This document shows positions 10,772 through 22,893 of a stretch of DNA of 64,000 nt, one piece after another (within the stretch, counting starts at the first letter, position 1; every line of letters begins with the position of its first letter). The notes below the pieces were generated by a model. That model was not told the DNA's origin. It saw only the letters and a list, made by a program, of their open reading frames with translations, and did no database searches. The stretch comes from Reticulascus tulasneorum. Its lineage: Eukaryota; Ascomycota; Sordariomycetes; Glomerellales; Reticulascaceae. The stretch lies in NCBI GenBank assembly GCA_001557505.1, contig LSAX01000006.1, positions 3,162,001-3,226,000 on the forward strand. Reading direction: 5' to 3'. A program made the position numbers and the translations under genes.

Positions 10772-11688
10772 ACCGTCTACAAAGACGTCTTCCCTTCTAT
10801 GATACCGATCGTTACGGACGACCGATTTCGCAAGATGTTGTAGTCGTTCGTCGGTCTTTTTCTGCAGATGGCTTGAGGTGGGGGGTTTGCCTTACAGGAG
10901 GAGGTCCTGGGAAGTCATGTGCCGGCTACCTAGTAGTTATTCGTTCCTTGAGAATACAACATTGATTTATCGAACACCTAAATCTTGCTGCCATCCTCTA
11001 TAAGCTCCAAAGATGATGCCCACTTTCCGCTAAAGCAGGTGGCTTGTTTGCCTATTGAAATAGCATTCATGCATACAGTTCGGCTGGTGTAAGGACGGCT
11101 CGATGCATTGCAACATCCTTCGTCGATAGCCCGTCCCGCATGGCAGGGGTCTAGCCTTAGGTACTAGCCATGCACCGCAAACCCTGGTCAAGTCGAGCAT
11201 TTCGATGTTCTCTTGTCCAAGTTGCCAAGTTGGCTCTCGATCTCCCCACCAGGATATCCACATCTCAAAACCATGAAGCAAGATATCCAAGACCGAAATG
11301 CAAATTCGCTATTCAGGCATGCATATGGGCTGGGTAGGTGCGTCCAGGCTGCTCCGCAACGAACTTGGATAACTTGCTCCGCGGCGTGGCTCTTCATACA
11401 TGATTAGATATCAACGTGACGTAGCAAGACTTCGGATCTGCAGTACCACTGCAACCGATAATCAAGAAAACGAAAATGAACCGAGGAAGACGAAGCGGTG
11501 TGTCGATAACTTCCTAGCCAACCGCCTTTGGCTACAACTCGATCGCGACGATGCAATTGGAGACATAGGTAGGATGTATAGTTCTAGTATGTTGTACAAG
11601 GTGTACAAGTAGCTGTACAAGTGCCTCCGACTAGGGACACAGATCTCCATGCGACTGCCATATCGCATCGCAATCTTCCTCGGACCGA
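10772..11688. other. Intergenic region between metallothionein and mL50 genes
   Basis: These genes converge here, so the stretch holds two 3' ends. Frames of 60-86 codons on both strands are not supported. No repeat or RNA gene was recognised. Confidence 0.4.
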
Positions 11689-12990
11689 TCACGTCCTCCC
11701 TCTAATCCAAGCCCTCTCCTTCGGCTTCGTAAGATGCTCATGACCTGTAGCAGGCAGGCCCCTCTTCTCCAGCTCCTTCTCGATGACCTTCCATCGTCCA
11801 ACCCACATCTCCTTATCAATCGGAGTGATCCGACGGTTATATACTGTCACATTCGGCAGTTCGGTCAACTCGCCACGCCCCTCGATCACGTCAATTAGTT
11901 TCGTAGGCTTGGGCGGCTTGACGACAATGCTGAGCAAGTGACGCACGCTCTCGACCTGGGCGAGTTTGGCATCAGGGATGAGGTGGCCGGTGAGTTGAAG
12001 GATGCGTTTGCTGAGCTGGGTTGGGTTAGTAAAGTGGTTCTGTTCTAAAGTGACGGCAAGGGGCCAACGTACTGCAAATTTGAGGCGGATGTCTTGCAGG
12101 GAGATGGCTTTCCAGTTAGCGTCCCATGATATGGCCAATTCTCGTGCTTCTTCGGGAGAAATGATGCTGGCCTCGGACACCTCCTCGTCGAATGCCTCAC
12201 CTACTTCCTCGGTCGATTCTTCCACCGAAGCTGCGAAGGCAGGCTCTGGCGTCCGGTACAGACTCTCTACAAGAGCAGAAGAATCTCCCTCCAAGGAAAC
12301 ATTTCCATCCTCGGAAATCTTGATCCTAATCGCCGATGCATTATCAAGTCCTGCACGATCACCAGCAGCCCATTGTTTTGTCAGGCTATCTTCCTGGCCT
12401 TCCTTTCTCATTGCGAGCACCTCAATGACGGCTTGCCGTACAAGGACCTCGCACACAGCGGCATCAGTGACTTTCTGCCCTGGCGAGAAGCCCACGTATT
12501 CGCTCTCCTTGCCCCAATGGCCATCTCGCTCCCACCAATCTTCCAATCCACCTACCTCTTCTAGACCCTCTGAACTTGTGGCTGCCGTGTATTCCCCGGA
12601 TTGTAGTTGCTGCTCGCGAGGTGCCCATGTCCGCTCGTTCTTCACCACCAGCCGCGTCGTGGGTTTGCTGAGCGGCGGCTCGTCCTCGGCCTCGTACGTC
12701 TGAGCTGCGAGCTCTGCTTGTTCGGCTTCGTACTGGGCAAGCTCTTGTTCCTCAAGGAGCTTTCGCTGCTTCTTTTGCGAGGACGATTCGGCATACGGAT
12801 CTTCGGGGCCGGGAGGTTTGCCTTTCCAGAGCGCCTGACGCCAGCGATCTGTTGATGATTTTTCGTGTCGGGCGGCGCTCGTGTTGAGGGTTCGACTGGC
12901 GGCCGATTTGGGAATCTGTGTCGTCTGTGGGCTGCATTTGGCTGCAGCTTGCAGCAGTTGCTGCTGCCGTATTCGCGGAACTCGACGCAT
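11689..12990 (-). CDS. Mitochondrial large ribosomal subunit protein mL50
   Basis: The frame is open from 13119, but I place the start at 12990 (MRRVPRIRQQQLL), because the next 45 residues form a good Arg/Ala/Ser-rich mitochondrial presequence ending near SRTLNTSAARH. The 57-nt segment 12072-12016 (GTACGT, ACTAAC branch, CCAG end) is very likely an intron even though it contains no stop; removing it joins RLKFA to LSKRILQLTGHLIPDA, as expected for the fungal L50 domain. The mature protein has about 414 codons before transit-peptide removal. The middle is acidic and low in complexity; the C-terminal third (IRLKFA to PNVTVYNRRI) is the conserved mL50 region. Role: structural protein of the mitochondrial 54S subunit. 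Confidence 0.85.
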   Translation of the reverse strand: MRRVPRIRQQQLLQAAAKCSPQTTQIPKSAASRTLNTSAARHEKSSTDRWRQALWKGKPPGPEDPYAESSSQKKQRKLLEEQELAQYEAEQAELAAQTYEAEDEPPLSKPTTRLVVKNERTWAPREQQLQSGEYTAATSSEGLEEVGGLEDWWERDGHWGKESEYVGFSPGQKVTDAAVCEVLVRQAVIEVLAMRKEGQEDSLTKQWAAGDRAGLDNASAIRIKISEDGNVSLEGDSSALVESLYRTPEPAFAASVEESTEEVGEAFDEEVSEASIISPEEARELAISWDANWKAISLQDIRLKFAVRWPLAVTLEQNHFTNPTQLSKRILQLTGHLIPDAKLAQVESVRHLLSIVVKPPKPTKLIDVIEGRGELTELPNVTVYNRRITPIDKEMWVGRWKVIEKELEKRGLPATGHEHLTKPKERAWIRGRT

Positions 12991-13221
12991 TGTTGTGATT
13001 GACGGTATTTGTCTCCTGAAATTGATAACTGGAGCTGATCTTGAGCTTGGTGAACTTTTTTGATGCGCTGGGAGGCTCGGCGAATTAGAACCGCGAAACT
13101 CAGCCACAATTGAAGCCACTGTGGCTTATTAGCCTTCCTAGTCGAAATGCCGACCTCCAAAGCGAGCTCGAGCCTCAACGTCTGAAGAGACTGTAGACAT
13201 CTCCGAACCAAAGAACAAAAG

Positions 13222-13839
13222 ATGCATCGAATATCTCTTCTACTGCTCCTAATAGGGGCGCTTGTATGCATAGCATCTGCTGCATGTAAGTTTCATCCTT
13301 AACCCCCCCATTAGCATCCCAGCGCAGCAGTCCAGTTATCTCCCAGCACCAGTTTAGCAATGTCCATCCTTGCTAACTCAAGTCCAGCCGCGCCAACATT
13401 CTGCAAATGCACCTGCTTTAAGAATAGCACAATCATAGCCCTCGGGCCCCAGCATACGGAGCCGAATGAGCGCTCATCCCTCCGGTCTCTCCCCGAACTC
13501 CATACTGAGTCCAAGCGCGCCGCCTCGGCGTCCTGCTCCCAATGCACGAAGGCCTTCTGTCTGAGCAGAGGCATCGACTTCTGCCAAGATGCAAAGGACG
13601 AGGATGTGCAAACCATGTGCTTCCAGCGCGACAGCAACAAGGATCGGATAATTGTGTGGGGATTCATCTTGGGTACCTCGGGGTTGCTTGGATGGGCTGC
13701 ATTTAAGAGGGTCATGGAATTGAGGGAAGGGAAGAGGCCGGGCCTGGGCCTGGGAGCCGGAGTGCCGGCAGCGGGTGGGAGCAGTATGGGCAGAGCAGAC
13801 TATAGTCCTTTGGCTCCTGGAGGGCCTTCTGCTGGCTAG
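13222..13839 (+). CDS. Cys-rich single-pass membrane protein with signal peptide
   Basis: Two exons (13222-13285, 13388-13839) give 171 residues; the 102-nt intron has a GTAAGT donor and GCTAAC branch. Exon 1 is a clean signal peptide (MHRISLLLLLIGALVCIASAA). The lumenal part starts SAPTFCKCTCFKNSTII with CxCxC and an N-glycosylation site, then a second Cys group, CSQCTKAFC...DFCQDAKDEDVQTMC. A hydrophobic stretch (IIVWGFILGTSGLLGWAAF) gives one transmembrane helix, followed by a Gly/Pro/Ser-rich tail. The pattern looks like a conserved but uncharacterised ascomycete secretory-pathway membrane protein. Its start lies about 230 bases from the mL50 gene in divergent orientation, so they may share a promoter. 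Confidence 0.8.
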
Positions 13840-14401
13840 CAAGATTGCCGGTTGATGGCGTTAATGTATTCTGCTTTAGCATGGTAGGATGGTCCGCCTG
13901 GTCAGGTCCGGCGGAAAGAGAGAGGCGTTCTGGTTTAGAGATTCAACTGGATTAGGGTCAGTGAAAGATCCGGAGACAATACCAAGCAAATGGCACCGCA
14001 CCAATTCTAAGCGTTGATTGTATGGGATATGTTCAGCTTGATTTTTGAAGCTATCTATTTCGAACGTTGGCCCTCGATATGTCAGAGTGCGACATAAATC
14101 GAGAACCGAAGCAAATTCAGCATCGCCATCCCCGTTGCCTGATGCGCAAACTTTTGAGCCCACATCTCCGAGAATCGTCAAAGACCAAAGACCACATATG
14201 CGCGTCCACTGCTTCCTGAACCGCAGCAGGAGAAGACCTTTTTGTTACACCCCTTTTTTGTTGCAACACAGCAAGGGCAAAAGAAGACAGCCGACATCAG
14301 CCAGCCATGCGTGACCGACTCTTGCCCCCGTCGCTGACTAACTTAAATCCCTAGGAAGGTAGGCACCCGCCTCGATCACTTCAAGCCCGCCTACATCGGC
14401 G
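13840..14401. other. Convergent 3' intergenic region
   Basis: This lies between the 3' ends of the membrane-protein gene and the DAHP synthase gene. No gene or repeat is supported. Confidence 0.5.
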
Positions 14402-15824
<1,423 letters not shown>

Positions 15825-16705
15825 CTTGCTTGATACGTGCGATCAGTGTACAGTGTACTGAAAAGACCAAGTGGTCTCTCGACGAGATTTTTTATTGAAA
15901 ATGTGTGGGAAATATCGTTGTTCCACCAGGCCACGTCAAGGTGAAGGCACGAGTGTGGAGGGAGGCGTTTTGAGGCGGTGAACCAGGCAACTCGAAGGTG
16001 TACGGGGAGCTGGTCGCAAATCAGACTACTGAGTGGTGAAAGATTGTCTTGAGAGAAAGTTCACCGACGTAGGGTGTTTATGTGGGTTTGCTCGAGGTGA
16101 CTCAGACAGTTGGTGAGGACGAGAGTTCTTTGTGGAATAAAATAAATATTTCTCCGCGAGAATCGGGGCTCTATCGGAGGCAACTACGCCGTAGTGTGCT
16201 CATACGAAGGAACAACTGTCACCGCTTTGTACGGACTCTTGGGGTTCGTCGTTCACCTGGCAGTTTGTTCTGCTCTTTATATGCCCGAGTTCTGTGCTCT
16301 CATATGCCCCCAATGGATCAATATCAAGCCTTCTCAGTTAACAATTCGATACGACATGGATGACGGCGGGAACAATCAAATGGCGGGGCAATGAGGGGCA
16401 TTGAATTTTTTTTCCCCTTCTCATCAGCTTTATCGAAAGAGGTGAATTGGGGGAGAGGGGTGTGGCGCGAGAGCGGACGCCCTGATTCTCAGCTGAGCGT
16501 TGTCTACTACAGAACCGTAGGGAGTGCTCCTATGGACCAAGCCAGTTAACTGCATATTGGCCACGAAGCAGCCAGCCAGCGTCTGCTTCTTGATCACTGT
16601 ACGAATGGAGAGGCGCTCATTGGATAGCCCAGCCATCAGCGTCAACCGCTCATTCAGTGTGGGGGGACCCCTGCGTTCCCATAATGAGGAACGGAGCCCG
16701 CCGAC
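15825..16705. other. Promoter region of the DAHP synthase gene
   Basis: No gene is supported. It contains the TGACTCA element listed separately and several other short GA-rich tracts. A T-rich tract sits at 16407-16414. Confidence 0.4.
16098..16104. promoter_or_regulatory. TGACTCA, Gcn4/CPC1-type binding site
   Basis: A perfect copy of the palindromic bZIP site used by fungal general amino-acid control lies about 275 bases upstream of the DAHP synthase start. DAHP synthase genes are classical targets of this control, so the placement makes sense. Binding is inferred. Confidence 0.6.
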
Positions 16706-17065
16706 TTATGTAAAGTTCTTCGATGCCAGATATTCTTGAATCCCGGATATCTGGGATTCAAGACCATTCCCATTATATCTCCTCATAACCTCTTTCTTGG
16801 CCAAGGACTTCCCCAGGTTTGTTCCCGATGCCCAGCTACACATGACTGAGGAGAGGAGCTCCTCAGACTGGATGCAAATAGCGTGAGACAAAGTGCTTGA
16901 ACATGCGAAACATTGATCCCCATCAGGCAGGGTGGCCATGCTGCATGTCGGCCTCAATATTGAGTGAGAAACCAGGTTGCTTGCTGCCCGCTTGCCCGCT
17001 GGCTCGCTTGCGCTGATTGCCGAACCAGCCACAGTAAACATGCAGACCAGAGCCCGGGTTGTCAT
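16706..17065 (-). CDS. Possible small secreted cysteine-containing protein
   Basis: The open frame extends to 17101; I prefer the internal start at 17065, which gives MTTRALVCMFTVAGSAISA, a plausible signal peptide. About 119 residues follow without a known domain. Mature cysteines fall in RPTCSMA, DQCFAC, AICIQ and VMCSW. The C-terminal half is charged. It could be an effector-like secreted protein or a chance frame. There is no intron evidence and composition is not decisive. Confidence 0.3.
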   Translation of the reverse strand: MTTRALVCMFTVAGSAISASEPAGKRAASNLVSHSILRPTCSMATLPDGDQCFACSSTLSHAICIQSEELLSSVMCSWASGTNLGKSLAKKEVMRRYNGNGLESQISGIQEYLASKNFT

Positions 17066-17101
17066 GCCCGGCGATGTAGGAAAAGAAAGGCAAAGGGGCA
17101 A

Positions 17102-18577
17102 AAGGAAAGGGGTTAGCTGCCCGACAACCGAGAAGACAACGAATTAGTTCATGTTTGAGGTGCAGAAGATGGTTTGTCTACCGCCCGCAGTTCGCCCGGC
17201 CTTCACTTGTTGCGGGGTTTTACATTTTTGCCCAAAGTGCCTTACGTACCACAAGTCCAGAGCGTCCTCATTCACCTCCGAAGTCCAAGTCCAAGCTGAC
17301 GTCTGATGTTCTGGCTGGGGCTTGCAGATTCTGCCGGGCCTATCGTGACATTTGAACGGCAAGATTCATGATCTGTGTCCTCAGAGTTACCCGAACGGTG
17401 CTGCTGCAGCAGTGTCGTGCAGATGGCTCTCAACCTTTCCCAATTCGAGTGCTCCTCTGCGAGCCGCTGGCGATTGCACACACGGTTGCGATAGGATATG
17501 TATGTACTGGCAATCAGGTATGATATCCCCTTTCACGAAGCGAGGCCGGCTTATGAGCATCTCTTATGTTTGGTTTTGCCGCGATCTCGGGATATGCAAC
17601 ACTGGGGATTTCCTGAGATGGGGATTTGCGGTGCGTATAAAGAGGCGGAGCCTGAATGCTTTAAGCTTACCATGGCTGGACCCATCTGGCCAGTGTTAGC
17701 CAACGACTAGCGTCTGCGGTTCTGGAATGCCGGCCAGTGGTTTGTGTTGGTTGTAGTGTCCTAACAAGACATGATGAATCTGGTGGCTTCCTATCGCGGG
17801 ACGGGAAGTTGATAGACGCCTCGAGCAGATCAATGCTCGGGCAGCCGGTTGGCGAAGTTGGGTTTGCCATTCCCTCCCACATGAGGAACGGGGGAAAGGC
17901 GGAGGAAGAAGCATTAGAGCTGAAGCTGTAGGTCTCAGGGGCGACGCCATCGCGAGAGACACACCAAGGGCATAGCTACCAATTTTACTCACTACATATG
18001 TCCAACTATCCTCCCTCGGCCATCAAGGTCGTCGTCTTCCGTGGACAATCATTCAATCCATCCATCCATCCCTCTTGTCTGTCCTGGGCGCGTTCGAGTT
18101 TCGACTTCTCCGAATCTTAAATCGTCGGAGATAACCGTCCATTGTCGCAAGGGGAGCGCCCTACCGCCGCAACCCACCCCCGCCGCTCATGAAGCAATCC
18201 TGAAACCACGCACTCATCACCATCGTCAACTACGCCGTCGACCCGCAACACATGCCACTCTGCAGGCCCGGGACGAACACATTTCCAAACCGCTGGGTGT
18301 GTGCACTGATCCACACGTCGCGACAAGATCGAGTCCAGGTCCAGGGTCGAGAAGGGCCACCAACTGCAGCGAAAAGAAACACCCGAACTTCATTCCTCGT
18401 GAACCGAGAAAGGGTTGTGCTGTTGCTGAAGTACTGGCCCTGCCCTATCGTCGGGGCCCTTATATTTACTGTCACATCTTCTCGATTTTCTCTTGCGACT
18501 GTTCCAGTGTGTCTTGAAGATATTCAATCCCTTGCCTGGTGCTGGTGTCCGTTTTCCTTCTTTCTCTTCTCTCTTGT
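17102..18577. other. Intergenic region, distal promoter of the 19.4 kb gene
   Basis: No supported gene. It includes an ATCC microsatellite-like run near 18055-18070 and a TATATTT motif near 18461 that could be the promoter of the downstream gene. Frames on both strands (for example 17352-17699) lack domains. Confidence 0.35.
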
Positions 18578-19388
18578 ATGAGTTAACCTACATTTGAACT
18601 GGAACTATTTTTTTTGTTTAATAATTCACTCCTTACTACCCTCGGATTTTTCTATTCTGATTCGTTGTATAATTCTTTCGGACGCAATATTCCTCCTTGC
18701 TATACGTCTGGGTCGATCGACCGACAATCTTCTTTGTGCGCTTCTCAAACCAACACTCATTTTTCTGTCCTGTTTCCTTTTCGTGGCGGAGAAGGCCTTC
18801 AGCTCCTCCAGCCAGCCAGTTTCCCTTGTCATCCATTCGACGCTACGGCACGGATACATACCTTACAGTTTAGCCTCCCCCGCGCGGTTGAGACCCAGCT
18901 CGTCACTGGGGACTTACTCCAACTCACCAACCACCAACCGCCCAACCGTCCAACCACCAACCCAGCCGACCGACTGAAGGGAAGGGAAGGGGAAGCCTGC
19001 TGCAGCAGCTGCATTGTGACGGATCCGCCCTTACTATCACCTTCACGAGTAGGACTGTTATCGTCGCTTGTAATCCGTACACCACTAGTCAGACAACTTT
19101 CGACTCCGCCTCCCTGCATCTTCCAACTCTCCCCTCCACGCTACAGTACCTCTGTCAGCCTATCTTTAGGAAGGGGAAGCAGCAACCAATTAGCGCCAAC
19201 TGAGTCAAGACATCATCCAGACCTTGCTTCTGCTGCCTTCCGGTGGTCCCTGACTTTCACGGCCAACACCACACATATACATATATCGAACAAATCTCAT
19301 CGCTGCACGATACGGACGGACGCGTGCATCTTCTGGCTTTGCTCAATCCCACGCGCTTTCGTAACTCGTCGTCACAACATCCATCTCC
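18578..19388 (+). promoter_or_regulatory. Long pyrimidine-rich leader with a minimal upstream ORF
   Basis: From about 18480 to 19388 the sequence is CT-rich on the + strand, as in long fungal 5' leaders. Its large open frame (18614-19489) has no domain and overlaps the real start in another frame. ATGAGTTAA at 18578-18586 is a two-codon upstream ORF. Leader boundaries are inferred. Confidence 0.35.
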
Positions 19389-20452
19389 ATGATGTTCGGC
19401 GTGCACACCTTTCCGGAGACGACACGGAAGAGAGGCAGGGACGAGGAGGACGAGGCTGGCAATGGGAGTTTGAGCTTTGGCGAGCATAGAAACGTACGCT
19501 CATCGACTGGTCCAATCCTTCGTGAGTTCGCAGCTAACTGGAATGACAGAAACGCCTCCAATGCCTCCCGCTCCGGACGTCGCCCACATCCCAAAAGCGA
19601 TGGTCCGCGCCAACTCTCCTCCCGACATCCGTTCCGCAGACTACGACCATCACACCCGCCGATTCAGACTCCGAAGAGGCCCAGCTCCCGAAATCGCATT
19701 TCTCGCCGTGGTCATCCTCACCAGCAACCATGTCCCAGCAGATTTCGCCGTTTCAGCAGGAGGCCGACCTTGACATGGACATGATGATGGACACCACATC
19801 CCCACCAAGCAGCCAGCACCTCGACCCAGGCCCTTTCCACCAGGAACCCATAGCGCCCACCATAATGGGCCGAATGCCCACACCGATCCAACCCAGCTTC
19901 GCTGCGCAGGTGCGGGGCTCCGGGTGGTCTACCCCAGGCACTCTATCGGGCAGTCTGCACGGCGTCGTAAATATGGGTCATCAACATCGCGGGTTCGGCA
20001 TCAGCACCGAGGATAGAAGCGTTCCCCGTACAATGAACCACACAGAAGACTGGCACGCCGTGCAGAATCGCCGTCTTCCCTCCCCCATCAGCGAGGGCGA
20101 AGACTCGTGCAGCTCACGCGGCAACGGCAGTCTCAGCCCGCCAGGCATGGTACTCGATGGCGGGTTCTCCAGTCAGCTCGTGTCTCGCCTCGAACAATCC
20201 TCTCTGTCCAACGTCCCACGTGACATGGGCATGATGGATGTTGAAGAGGAGGAGCATCCGCTGATGGAAGTAACATCCGCGCCCGCGACACCATCGCCGG
20301 GAAGGAAGTGTCACATTCGGTCCCGCCACACGGTCAACAATTGGACCTGGCAGCCCGGCATGAAGAAGAGCTTCAGCATCGGATATCGAGCCGACTGCGA
20401 GAAATGCCGCCTCAAGGTGCCTGGCCATTTCAACCACATCATCATCTCCTAG
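19389..20452 (+). CDS. Disordered protein with conserved-looking Cys/His C-terminus
   Basis: Two exons (19389-19493, 19550-20452; 56-nt intron with GCTAAC branch) give 335 residues. Exon 1 has a basic/acidic patch (TRKRGRDEEDEAGNG). The centre is rich in Pro, Ser, Gly and Met and looks disordered. The last 50 residues are different and compact: GRKCHIRSRHTVNNWTW, then GMKKSFSIGYRADCEKC and LKVPGHFNHIIIS. The C-x4-H, CxxC and HxxH spacing could bind one zinc. The family name is not recognised. The long leader with an upstream ORF suggests translational regulation. A regulator or adaptor is possible, but that is inference. Confidence 0.8.
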
Positions 20453-20976
20453 GAGGGGACGTCGATAATGCCGGGTGCGTCGGAGCCTCTGTAAAAAGCA
20501 GGGCTTCGGTCAGGGTGTTGTACAAGGAGTGGGGACGGCCGATGAAGGTTGCGGGACTGGACGATGCATGATTTGAAAAATGTGTAATTGACGGGGAGTT
20601 AGAGGGCAGTTTTGATTTTGGAACGGAGGGATGCCCGGCGCGGCTTGCATTGCATTCGGCAGCATTTTTTGTTTGCAGAGTTGATTGTACAAATTAGCTC
20701 CATAGATAGCTATGGATGAATGGTAATCAGAGTTGTCAATAATGATAAACATTAGAACGGCGTCACCGCACATATGACAAGCTATGAAATTAAGTAGTCT
20801 GTTGGTAAGGCCATCGTCGGAAGCACCATATTTAGGAGTTCGAAGACTGCTCTCTGTTGAATGACGAGTTGACATTTCCTCCAATATAAGCATCCGGGCG
20901 CCGCATAATGCACAATCCGTCTACAGTATGATACAGTCTCTCTTTCTATGCAGAATTCCCTGACAGGGTCGTCGCT
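20453..20976. other. Convergent 3' intergenic region
   Basis: It holds the 3' ends of the disordered-protein gene and the COX14-type gene. No gene or repeat is supported. Confidence 0.5.
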
Positions 20977-21927
20977 TTACCACCACCCCTTCTTTTCAGG
21001 TACGGGCTTCTTATCCAGCCCAACCTGATCCAAGGCCCCGCCTCTTCTTTGGTTCTCCTTCTCCTTCTCAAACGCCACCCTCGCCTTGTCTTTGATATAC
21101 TCTGTCCTCTCCTCGGCTGCCTTTAGCAAATCACCTTGCCGTACCCCCGACACCTCATCCTCCTCGCTCCAGCTTATGTCCTCTTCCTTAGATGTTGAGC
21201 TGAATGGCCACCAGCCCTTCTTTTCCTTGTTGAGAGTCTCTACTGTGGCGGAAGTGGATGTGAATGCCGCCTCGGGTGCTGCGGCTGGATCGGAGCGAAC
21301 CGGCGCAGACGCTGCCGTTGGGGCGCCGAGGAGTGGCGGCAGCTTGATGCCTGTTTCTCGCACCCTTGCGTTGGCTTCCTCGACGAGAGTTATTTGCTCC
21401 TCTGTTGCGGTGCCGTTGATGAATGCCAATCGAGCCGAGGAAAGGCTGTCCGCTTCGATCTTCTTCTGTGCCTCGATGAACTCTACTCTTCGTTTGCGAT
21501 TGTATACTGCCATATCGTAGACGGAGTACACAGTAAATACGCCAGCAATTGCTATATATCAGGTCAGCCACAACCGCCATCAATATTCAAGGTACTACAA
21601 AGCGCAGTCCTAGCGTATCCCGCCTCATCCATCAACTCCAAATGGAGAAAAGAGCTTACCAGTGAATCCTATAAGCCCAGCGATCGTAACCCGATGTGCA
21701 ATATCAAAGAACCTTCTGCCCCGCCCCACGACCTTGTCTAGGCTGGACAGCTGCGCATTGCGTGCCGCCTCGTGGGCCGCCCTCAGCCTCCGGACGCGTT
21801 CCTCTGGTGTTTCGCGCAGGCCGGGGGGCGGCGGTCCTCTAGGGATGGACTTGGAGGACGCATGTGGGGTGGTGGATGTGAAGCGCGTGGCTTCCGATGC
21901 GCTCCGAGGGCCAAGTTTCGTAGCCAT
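20977..21927 (-). CDS. COX14-type cytochrome c oxidase assembly protein
   Basis: Two exons (21927-21660, 21551-20977; 108-nt intron) give 280 residues. The start is set at MATKLGPRSASEATRF, since the frame further upstream (to 22101) looks unlike this family. Conserved elements: ATRFTSTTPHASSK, a charged helix ETPEERVRRLRAAHEAARN, then RRFFDIAHRVTIAGLIGF continuing across the splice into AIAGVFTVYSVYDMAVYNRKRR. That last part is a single membrane helix with flanking positives, as in the fungal COX14 domain family of the inner mitochondrial membrane. The C-terminal half is acidic and low in complexity and ends with a repeated KKGWW motif. Role: probable assembly of complex IV, by family. Confidence 0.75.
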
Positions 21928-22893
21928 TGAAGCTGAGCGGGAGTTGAATGGCGTTGAGGGGAGGAAGGGATCGTCTCGTAGTCGAAGCAGCATCATGCCA
22001 TTAGATTTTTTGGTAGTCCATGCGGGTAGAGTGATTGGGCTTAGCGCGTTTGGCACGGATCGAGGGCCGCTGCAGCTGGTGACAGCTGCAAAAGTTGGCA
22101 CACCTCTATCATTGAATCCATATCCAATCCGTCGATTAAAGACGACTTCTCGACAGACTTTACGCTCTGCGCCGTTGGAACTGTATATCTATCTAAATAG
22201 AATATCTCTATGCCTACTGCTCAACAGGCCGAAGAAGGCGGGACAGAAGACCTGGTTGATCATGGCCTGACAAACTGCCTGGCCAACTTATATCGCAGCT
22301 TGCAGAGTGCCAGATGCAGCGTATTATCCCCAAAAGCATCATCAGTCCCATTGAGAATTCTCATTTATAAATATTCACAAAGAATGGTCAATCCAAGGCG
22401 ATGACTCGGTGTGATGTCTGGGAACTCGAGCGCAGATACTGAATCGTCCTGAATGGGTCAAAGCACCCTCCAGAGCTCATGCAGAAATCTGGTAGGGCAG
22501 AATTAGGAAGCCCGAGAAGTAATGGTCAGGAAATGAGGCGGCGATGTGCCATACCAGTGCACCTCCAAACCTCATCTTCTTGCGCATGAGACGACTCTAC
22601 ATAGGTACCTTAAGTAGCTTCACTGGGAATAGAGAAGAAGCCGAGAAGTATGGCTACGGGCTGGGGCAGGTGGGCTTCACTATAGAGCACATGATTAATC
22701 AGGTGACCGGACGCACATTCAATAATTCGAGCAAGAAGCGAATTTTGTGAGGTGGTGGCCCCACTAATTGAGCAGGTACGTACCGTTCGTGGGGTTTTCG
22801 TGCCCTGCAAATCTTTTGACGAGTCTCTCCAGAAATTCCCAACGTCGCTGTATCACGACAATTACAACAAGCTCTTGATCGCAAACAATCACA
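21928..22893. other. Shared upstream region of the COX14-type and eL13 genes
   Basis: The two genes are transcribed away from each other across this 0.97 kb. The frame to 22101 on the minus strand is treated as leader. No other gene is supported. Confidence 0.45.

Noticed and set aside
12002..12703. 233-codon + strand frame
   Set aside because: Antisense shadow of the mL50 coding sequence.
18614..19489. 291-codon + strand frame
   Set aside because: No domain, low complexity of Pro/Ser/Thr type, overlaps the start of the spliced 19389-20452 gene in another frame; better explained as leader.
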